A stretch of 64,000 nt of DNA, taken from contig JAXLSX010000012.1 of assembly GCA_046330285.1 (NCBI GenBank), forward strand, positions 1 through 64,000. Reading direction: 5' to 3'. This document shows positions 58,383-64,000 of this stretch, one piece after another. Made by a program: the position numbers and the translations under genes. The DNA comes from RHKX01 sp046330285. Lineage in GTDB: Bacteria; Actinomycetota; Thermoleophilia; Solirubrobacterales; 70-9. Every line of letters begins with the position of its first letter. Within the stretch, counting starts at the first letter, position 1. The notes beneath the pieces are model-generated. The model was not told where the DNA came from. It saw only the letters and a program-made list of their open reading frames with translations, and searched no databases.

Positions 58383-59279
58383 ATGGAGGCGTCGGCATTC
58401 CCGATCTCCGGCGAGGAGCAGCAGTTCGAGCAGCGCTCGAAGAAGCCGCAGAAGCGTCAGGGGCCGATGGACGGCGGCTCGAGGTGGGCCCGCTGGGGCC
58501 TGCGTTACAGCGTCCTCTTCTACCTCGCGGCGCTGCTGATCGTCCCCGTGGTGATGATCTTCATCCGCACGTTCGAGGACGGGTTCTTCCAGTCCTTCGA
58601 GGCGGTGACCAGTGAGAACGGCCTGCACGCCCTGAAGCTGACCGTGATCACGGTGCTGATCGCCGTCCCGATCAACACCGCGTTCGGGATCCTGACCGCG
58701 CTCGTGCTGGTCCGGCAGAAGTTCCGGGGCAAGGCGTTCCTGAACGCGTTGATCGACATCCCGTTCGCGATCTCACCGGTCGTGATCGGCCTCGCGCTGG
58801 TCCTCCTCTACGGGCCGCGCGACGGATTCGTCGGTCAGTGGTTCTTCGACCAGGGAATCCAGATCATCTTCTCGACGCCGGGAATCATCCTCGCGTGCAT
58901 CTTCGTCTCGCTGCCCTTCGTGGTGCGGGAGGTGGTTCCGGTGCTGCGCGAGATCGGCGACGAGCAGGAACAGGCGGCGACGACGCTCGGCGCCAACGCC
59001 TGGCAGACCTTCTGGCGGGTGACCCTGCCGTCGATCCGCTGGGGTGTGACCTACGGGATCGTGCTGTCGACCGCACGCGTCCTCGGGGAGTTCGGCGCGG
59101 TCAGCGTCGTCTCCGGACGGATCTCGGGCCAGACGGAGACGCTGCCGCTCTTCGTCCGCAAGCAGTTCGAGGTCTTCAACCAGAGCGGTGGCTATGCCGC
59201 GGCGATGGTCCTCGCGGCCATCGCGATGCTGACGCTGCTGTTCATGAACCTCATCAACAGGAAGGGAAAGAACGTCTGA
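58383..59279 (+). CDS. cysW: Sulfate ABC transporter permease CysW
   Basis: The 298-residue permease has a ~40-residue hydrophilic N-terminus (EEQQFEQRSKKPQKRQGPMD), longer than usual, then six helices with IDIPFAISPVVIGLALVLLY and the EAA loop EQEQAATTLGANAWQTFWRV. RVLGEFGAVSVVSGRISGQT is the CysW-typical segment. It starts immediately after cysT, and its TGA overlaps the cysA ATG by one base (TGATG), so the operon is tightly coupled. Confidence 0.94.
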   Translation: MEASAFPISGEEQQFEQRSKKPQKRQGPMDGGSRWARWGLRYSVLFYLAALLIVPVVMIFIRTFEDGFFQSFEAVTSENGLHALKLTVITVLIAVPINTAFGILTALVLVRQKFRGKAFLNALIDIPFAISPVVIGLALVLLYGPRDGFVGQWFFDQGIQIIFSTPGIILACIFVSLPFVVREVVPVLREIGDEQEQAATTLGANAWQTFWRVTLPSIRWGVTYGIVLSTARVLGEFGAVSVVSGRISGQTETLPLFVRKQFEVFNQSGGYAAAMVLAAIAMLTLLFMNLINRKGKNV

Positions 59280-60301
59280 TGTCTGACCAGGATCGCCAGA
59301 TCGGAATCAAGGTCGAGAACGTCAGCAAGCGCTTCGGCGACTTTCTGGCTCTCGACGATGTAACCCTCGATGTCCCGGAGGGGTCGCTGACGGCCCTGCT
59401 CGGGCCGTCCGGAAGCGGCAAGTCGACGCTGCTGCGGCTGATCGCCGGCCTCGAGCAGGCCGACGCCGGCCATGTGCTGCTCGGCGGCAACGACGTCACC
59501 GGCGTCCCCGTCCAGGAGCGCGGGATCGGTTTCGTGTTCCAGCACTACGCCGCGTTCAAGCACATGACCGTCCGCGACAACATCGCGTTCGGCCTGAAGA
59601 TCCGGAAGACGCCGCGTGACCAGATCCGCGATCGCGTCAAGGAGCTGATCCGGCTCGTCCAGTTGCAGGGGATGGCGCATCGCTATCCGTCGCAGCTCTC
59701 GGGTGGTCAGCGCCAGCGCATGGCGCTGGCGAGGGCGCTCGCGGCGGAGCCGAAGCTGCTCCTTCTCGACGAGCCGTTCGGCGCGCTCGACGCGACCGTG
59801 CGCAAGGAGCTGCGGACCTGGCTCCGCCACCTCCACGACGAGGTCAGCGTGACGACGATCTTCGTCACCCACGACCAGGAGGAGGCGCTCGACGTCGCCG
59901 AGCAGATCGTCGTCATGAACGACGGCAAGATCGAGCAGGTCGGCGCCCCGCGCGAGCTCTACGAGCACCCGAAGACGGAGTTCGTCATGGGCTTCGTCGG
60001 CGAGGTCAACCGGTTCGGCAACGCGCTGATCCGGCCCCACGACCTCGACCTCGGGCTTGTCAAGGTCGACGGCTCCGAGGAGGCGATGATCGAGCGGGTC
60101 AGCCACCTCGGCTTCGAGGTTCGCGTCGAGCTCTCGATGGCCAGCGGCGATCGCGCCTGGGCGCAGGTGACGAGGGCCGAGGCCGAGGAGCTCGAGCTCG
60201 AACAGGGTCAGATCATCTTCGCCCGGCCGAGCCGGGCGCGGGTCTTCGAGGGTGAGGAGGGGCCACCGACGGCCCCTACCGACGAGCTCCAGGTCGCCTG
60301 A
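59279..60301 (+). CDS. cysA: Sulfate ABC transporter ATP-binding protein CysA
   Basis: The 340-residue ATPase has Walker A GPSGSGKSTLLRLIAGLE, Q-loop FVFQHYAAFKHMTV, signature LSGGQRQRMALARALAAEP, Walker B LLLLDEPFGALD and the switch histidine in IFVTHDQEEALDVA. The C-terminal TOBE-like domain (NALIRPHDLDLGL, VSHLGFEVRVELSM) is typical of CysA and may take regulatory input. It ends the transporter operon. A small membrane peptide follows. Confidence 0.95.
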   Translation: MSDQDRQIGIKVENVSKRFGDFLALDDVTLDVPEGSLTALLGPSGSGKSTLLRLIAGLEQADAGHVLLGGNDVTGVPVQERGIGFVFQHYAAFKHMTVRDNIAFGLKIRKTPRDQIRDRVKELIRLVQLQGMAHRYPSQLSGGQRQRMALARALAAEPKLLLLDEPFGALDATVRKELRTWLRHLHDEVSVTTIFVTHDQEEALDVAEQIVVMNDGKIEQVGAPRELYEHPKTEFVMGFVGEVNRFGNALIRPHDLDLGLVKVDGSEEAMIERVSHLGFEVRVELSMASGDRAWAQVTRAEAEELELEQGQIIFARPSRARVFEGEEGPPTAPTDELQVA

Positions 60302-60341
60302 GCCTGGAGCTCGACCCTCGGGTACAGGGCGATCAGGTGCT

Positions 60342-60578
60342 GTGAGCGCTGTCGAGCTCGGTGCAGCGGCACTGATCGTCCTGGCGATCGTCGTCTGCGT
60401 GGGCGCGGTCGTCGTCTCGGCGGCTGACGCCGGGCGGATCGTCGCCCAGCGCCTCGCCGAGCGGGCCGAATCGCGGGCTGGCCATGGAGGCCCCGTCGCC
60501 CCCGGGAAGGGCGAGCGCTCGCGCGACCCGCATTCGCGGCCGGCGCTCAGCGAGAGGCGGCCGCACCGCCGCCGCTGA
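60342..60578 (+). CDS. Small membrane protein after cysA (78 aa)
   Basis: GTG 60342 opens a frame 41 bases after cysA: an N-terminal transmembrane helix (ELGAAALIVLAIVVCVGAVVV) and a basic, polar tail (QRLAERAESRAGHGG, HSRPALSERRPHRRR). It could be a transporter accessory or a chance small gene. The hydrophobic-then-basic pattern favours a real membrane protein. It converges on the Rrf2 gene (9-base gap). Confidence 0.45.
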   Translation: MSAVELGAAALIVLAIVVCVGAVVVSAADAGRIVAQRLAERAESRAGHGGPVAPGKGERSRDPHSRPALSERRPHRRR

Positions 60579-60587
60579 GCCGACGGC

Positions 60588-61046
60588 TCAGTGCGATTCC
60601 CAGACCTCGGGGCGACCGACGATCTCGTCGACCGGCCCGGGTAGCTCGCCGGCGACGATGTCGGCCAGCGTCACCGACTCGAGCACCTCGCGGATGTTCG
60701 CCCTCAGGCCGACCCAGACGTCCTGGAGCTTCTGGGCCCGGCCGAGGTATTCGAGATCCTCGGGCCGCTCTCCGCGCACGGTCGCGAGCGGGCCGTCGAC
60801 GACGCGGATGATCTCGGCGACGGTGACCTTCTCGGCCGGCCGCGCGAGCCAGTAGCCGCCTTCGGCGCCGCGCTGGCTCTGGACGAGCCCCGAGTGCCGG
60901 AGCTCGCCGAGGATGTTCTCGAGGAACCGCAGCGGGATCCCCTGGGCCTCGGCGATCCGGTCGCCCTTCATCGGCCCCTCCTGATCGGGTCCCGCCAGCG
61001 CGATCGCAGCGCGCACGGCGTAGTCGGCTTTGGCGGAGATCCTCAA
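60588..61046 (-). CDS. Cysteine-free Rrf2-family regulator beside the sulfate transporter
   Basis: The 152-residue protein begins MRISAKADYAVRAAIALAG (TTG start at 61046) and has the Rrf2 winged helix with IPLRFLENILGELRHSGLVQ and RGAEGGYWLARPAEKVTVAE. The cluster-binding cysteines of IscR/NsrR are absent, as in CymR, which controls cysteine metabolism with CysK in Bacillus. Its position next to cysPTWA suggests a sulfur-responsive role. This is inference from family and context. Confidence 0.85.
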   Translation of the reverse strand: MRISAKADYAVRAAIALAGPDQEGPMKGDRIAEAQGIPLRFLENILGELRHSGLVQSQRGAEGGYWLARPAEKVTVAEIIRVVDGPLATVRGERPEDLEYLGRAQKLQDVWVGLRANIREVLESVTLADIVAGELPGPVDEIVGRPEVWESH

Positions 61047-61089
61047 GGTCGGTCCATTGTTCCGACTCGGCGGCTGGAGCGTTCGGCGG

Positions 61090-62601
61090 TCAGCCGAACC
61101 GCATGACGAGCGACCACCGCGGCCCCTTCGTCTCCACCGTGACCAGGCTCCCGTTCGCCTTGCCGCGGAAGATCGCGGCTGCGCCGAGGTTGTCGCCCTT
61201 GATGAACCACTGGTGCTCGACCGGGAACCAGAGTTCGATCGGCCCGTCGCCGGGCTTCGCTCCGCGGCCCGAAGCGCGCAGGATCTTCGCCTCGGGATCC
61301 CAACTCATTGAATCGAGCTGCCCCGGCGCTCGCCGCACGTAGCCGCGGCGGATGTCCTTGACGAGCTTGCGGTGCATCCCGACGATCCGGTTGCCGCCGT
61401 TCGAGCAGTCCATCTCGAAGATGTTCCAGGGCGGCAGGGGCGGCTCGCCGCCGTGGGTCGCCGCGTGGGGGTCGCCACAGGACTGCTTCCAGGTCCAGAG
61501 CGTCGCGCCGATCCGGAACTCGTCCTGGAGCGCCTGGTGGGAGTTGAAGTAGTCGCCGGCCGCTCCGGTGGCGCGGGCTGGGTCGCCGCCCCATTCGCCG
61601 GTCAGAACCGGGGCGCCGCCGAAGTTGGCGGCCGATTCCGCTACCGCGGTCTCGAATTGCGCGCGGCTGGGTGGTCCCTCGCCGCCGATGCTGCCGCCGT
61701 AGAGGTGCGGGGAGTAGACGATGTTGCGATCGTGGTCGAAGGGGGGAGGAGGGCCCTGGCCGATCAGCGACCAGAGCACGCTCGGCTCGATCAGGACCAG
61801 ATGGCTGAAGCCGCCGCCACGCCGCTCTCCGCGCCTGATCGCCGCCAGCGAGCGCTCGTAGAAGGTCCCGAGCTGCGCCGTCTCGGTGCCGCCGAAGGCT
61901 CCGGGCTCGTTCATCACGTCGATCCCGGCCACCGCCCGGGAGCCGGCGAAGCGCTCGGCGACGTGGGCGAGCATCCGCGTGTAGCGCGTCTGGACTCCGA
62001 CGCCTCCGGGCCCCGGCGTGTCGGCGAAGAAGTTCCGCCAGGCGGCGCTGACGGCCGGATTCACCTCGCGGGCGTTCGTGAAGCAGCGGGGTTGATCCTC
62101 GTCGAGGGTCGCCCAGCCCGGCGCCCCGTCCCAGCCGAAGGCGGGCTCGGAGCCCTCCGGGCAGTCCTCGCCCGGCCTCGCGGCCAGCGTGGCGCCCCAC
62201 GCGTCCTGGTGGAAGTCGACGATCGTGTAGACGCGCTGGTCGCGGAGGCGGCCGATCCACTTCCCGACCCGGTCGAGGTAGCGCTCGTTGTAGCGGCCGG
62301 GCTTCGGCTCGACCCGCGACCAGGAGACGATCAGCCGGACGACGTTCCAGCCCATCCCGGCGATCCGCTTCGGGTCGCGGCGCTCGAGCGGCAGCGTCGG
62401 GTCGACGTCCGTCCCCTGCCAGTACTCGCCGAGGGCATTGACGTTGACGCCCCGGAGTAGCACCTCGCGGCCGCGGGAGTCGACGATCCGGCCACCGGAA
62501 TCGGGGTCGGGCTCGGCGGAGAGGCGGGGGAGGGCGGAGGCCTGGGTGGCGCCCGTCAGGACGATCGCGGCCGCGACCAGGGCTGTGATCCAGGCCTTCA
62601 T
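61090..62601 (-). CDS. Secreted GH5 glycoside hydrolase (endoglycoceramidase-like)
   Basis: The 503-residue protein has a signal peptide (AWITALVAAAIVLTGATQAS) and a GH5 barrel: LLRGVNVNALGEYW, MGWNVVRLIVSWSRVEP, VYTIVDFHQDAWG, the acid/base Glu222 in GIDVMNEPGAFGG and the nucleophile Glu326 in PVLTGEWGGD. The layout, with a ~120-residue C-terminal beta domain, resembles endoglycoceramidase-related GH5 enzymes. It would act on extracellular glycolipids or glycans. It stands alone between the Rrf2 gene and the FAD oxidoreductase, both on the same strand. Confidence 0.9.
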   Translation of the reverse strand: MKAWITALVAAAIVLTGATQASALPRLSAEPDPDSGGRIVDSRGREVLLRGVNVNALGEYWQGTDVDPTLPLERRDPKRIAGMGWNVVRLIVSWSRVEPKPGRYNERYLDRVGKWIGRLRDQRVYTIVDFHQDAWGATLAARPGEDCPEGSEPAFGWDGAPGWATLDEDQPRCFTNAREVNPAVSAAWRNFFADTPGPGGVGVQTRYTRMLAHVAERFAGSRAVAGIDVMNEPGAFGGTETAQLGTFYERSLAAIRRGERRGGGFSHLVLIEPSVLWSLIGQGPPPPFDHDRNIVYSPHLYGGSIGGEGPPSRAQFETAVAESAANFGGAPVLTGEWGGDPARATGAAGDYFNSHQALQDEFRIGATLWTWKQSCGDPHAATHGGEPPLPPWNIFEMDCSNGGNRIVGMHRKLVKDIRRGYVRRAPGQLDSMSWDPEAKILRASGRGAKPGDGPIELWFPVEHQWFIKGDNLGAAAIFRGKANGSLVTVETKGPRWSLVMRFG

Positions 62602-62657
62602 GCGCGGGCGAGACTAGCGGCGCCGGGCTCCGCTCGCGCCACTCCGTCCGCGCGGGC

Positions 62658-64000
62658 CTAGGCGGCGCGGACCCGGCGCGACTTCTCCTGCAGCTTCCGG
62701 CTCGCCTCGAGCGAGTCCCAGCCCGGCAGGTGCGTCGTCAGCGTCGCGGGGTCGGCGAACACCGCTCCCTCGGCGAGCTCCTTGCGGAGGTCGCGGTCGA
62801 GGGCGATCGCCGCACACTCGAAGCCGCCGGACATCGCGGCGACGATGCCGTGACCGCTCCGGCTGGAAACGCCGCCGAGGATCAGCCCCTCGATCTCGGT
62901 CCGGTGCCCGGGGCGTAGCGGCCCGAACTGGTCGGTCGCGAGCTCGATCCCGTAGCAGGAGCCGCCGGAGGAGAGCGTGTACCGGGTCTGCGTCATCGGG
63001 GTCGCCGTCTCGCGCCAGAGGATGTGTTCGCGGAGCGGGCCGAGCTTCTCCTCGGCCCGATCGATCAGGCGCTCGGTCAGCTCTTCCTTGGCCTTCAGGT
63101 ACGAGGCCTGCTTGCTGTACTTGCCGTGCTCGTCCTCGTCATGCACACCCCAGGCCTCGGGGTCGGGAGTCGCCCACGTCATCAGCTCGACCGTGGAGCA
63201 ACCCTCCGGGGCGTGTCCGCCGCCCCCCGGGTCCTTGGCGCTCGCCGAGGAGATGTAGACGGGCGGCTCCTCGTCGAGCCTGCCCTCGGCCACGGGCTCG
63301 TAGTAGGCCTCCTGGTCGTAGCGGGTGTGGAGCCAGTAATTGGTCGCCGGCATCCGCTCGGAGATGTCGAAGTCGAGCCCGAGGTAGACGTTGACCAGGG
63401 GGGTCGCCATCCGGTATCCGGCGACCTGCTCCCGGGTCTGCTCGGAGACGGCCTCGTGGTCGAGCAGCTCGAGGAAGAGGTGCTTGATGTCGCCGGTGGC
63501 GATGACCTGGGCTGCGTCGATCGTCTCGCCGCCCTCGAGCTCGACGCCGCTGACCCGGTGGTCGCCCTCGCCGTCCGCCTCGGTCAGGACGCGGCTGACC
63601 GCGGCGCGGGTGCGGACCCGCCCGCCGTTGGCGTGGATCAGCTCGACGAGCTGGCCGACGAGCTCCTGGCCGCCGCCTTTGATGTAGAAGGCGCCGTCCT
63701 GCATGTAGTGGTCGATCAGGCCCGCGTGCATCAGCACGGGGGTGCGGGAGGGAGGGGTCGCGTAGTCGCCTGCCTGCGCGGTCAGCACGCCCCGGGCCCG
63801 TTCGCTCAGGTAGTGCTCGTCGTAGAGCTCGGTCAGCGGTCGCATCCCCCAGGCGACGACGGTGGGGGCGAGGCGCATGTACTCCTCGAAGTCGGTGTCG
63901 GCATTGGGGACGCCGACCCGGCGCAGCTCCTCGATCGCGCTCCGGAGAACCCCGGTGACCGCCCGGATGCCGTCGTCCTCGTAGGGGAACGTCTCGGCGA
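62658..64000 (-). CDS. FAD-dependent oxidoreductase, phytoene-desaturase-like, 5' end outside window
   Basis: The frame is open to base 64000, so only the last ~447 residues are present and the N-terminal FAD fold is missing. The visible part has the family's substrate-domain features: IKGGGQELVGQLVELIHANG and GRVRTRAAVSRVLTEADGEG (the 'GG...L...GG.i....V..I' block), VIATGDIKHLF, and the C-terminal FAD-binding GLILGGVSSRSGHGIVAAMSGG. Relatives include carotenoid desaturases and CrtISO-like isomerases. No other carotenoid gene is in view. Confidence 0.82.
   Translation of the reverse strand, partial: AETFPYEDDGIRAVTGVLRSAIEELRRVGVPNADTDFEEYMRLAPTVVAWGMRPLTELYDEHYLSERARGVLTAQAGDYATPPSRTPVLMHAGLIDHYMQDGAFYIKGGGQELVGQLVELIHANGGRVRTRAAVSRVLTEADGEGDHRVSGVELEGGETIDAAQVIATGDIKHLFLELLDHEAVSEQTREQVAGYRMATPLVNVYLGLDFDISERMPATNYWLHTRYDQEAYYEPVAEGRLDEEPPVYISSASAKDPGGGGHAPEGCSTVELMTWATPDPEAWGVHDEDEHGKYSKQASYLKAKEELTERLIDRAEEKLGPLREHILWRETATPMTQTRYTLSSGGSCYGIELATDQFGPLRPGHRTEIEGLILGGVSSRSGHGIVAAMSGGFECAAIALDRDLRKELAEGAVFADPATLTTHLPGWDSLEASRKLQEKSRRVRAA

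Overview
The window is a chromosomal segment of a very GC-rich bacterium, most likely a deep-branching actinobacterium of the Thermoleophilia/Solirubrobacterales type. This is inferred from the base composition, heavy use of GTG starts, start/stop overlaps (ATGA, GTGA) between neighbours, the actinobacterial CysO-CysM-Mec cysteine route, a SUF operon carrying a Rieske ferredoxin, and secreted protein families typical of that group. No rRNA gene is present to confirm the placement. Nearly all of the DNA is coding. I see no insertion sequence, prophage, integrase or CRISPR array, and no gene-free stretch longer than 300 bases.

Layout. Bases 1-1125 hold the end of a multi-pass membrane protein and a tiny membrane protein. 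Bases 1122-9100 hold the iron-sulfur (SUF) locus on the minus strand (rrf2-sufC-sufS-sufU, then rieske-sufB-sufD-lipoprotein), split by a plus-strand glycosyltransferase. Bases 9111-13344 hold an acetyltransferase, a methyltransferase, a two-component system and HtpX. Bases 13384-15909 hold a rhodanese-MoeB activating enzyme, a PhyH-type dioxygenase and CysO. Bases 15949-25041 are a cell-surface polysaccharide region (two secreted glycosidases, O-antigen ligase/polymerase, glycosylphosphotransferase, glycosyltransferase) with an ECF sigma/YCII pair and TrmO. Bases 25111-27666 are a polar amino-acid ABC transporter, followed by cysM-mec and a zinc-ribbon protein to 29730.

Bases 29727-42504 are a mixed region: cupin/MarR pair, endonuclease IV, GDPD, DUF1152, DUF1802, hydantoinase hyuA-hyuB, nadB and a histone-deacetylase-like enzyme. 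Bases 42517-48082 hold a coiled-coil protein, an orphan Flp-type pilin, rph-rdgB-CDF transporter and small proteins. Bases 48166-55385 hold a large secreted protein, System I cytochrome c maturation genes (ccmH, tlpA/ccmG, ccmE, ccmF, ccmI-like), tRNA-Gly(CCC), an SDR and secG. Bases 56491-60301 are the sulfate transporter cysP-T-W-A, followed by a cysteine-free Rrf2 regulator, a GH5 enzyme and a partial FAD oxidoreductase at the right edge.

The unifying theme is sulfur: sulfate uptake, CysO-dependent cysteine synthesis, sulfur-carrier activation and Fe-S assembly all lie within 60 kb. Three observations stand out. CysO ends in Gly-Gly-Ala-Ala rather than Gly-Gly, so it should need trimming, and a JAMM protease (Mec) is encoded nearby. 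A near-identical 16-base partly palindromic element overlaps the -10 and start region of both the rhodanese-MoeB gene and cysM. Many genes have a TANNNT hexamer only 6-11 bases before the start codon, which points to widespread leaderless transcription, including one symmetric element that may serve nadB and the deacetylase gene in both directions.
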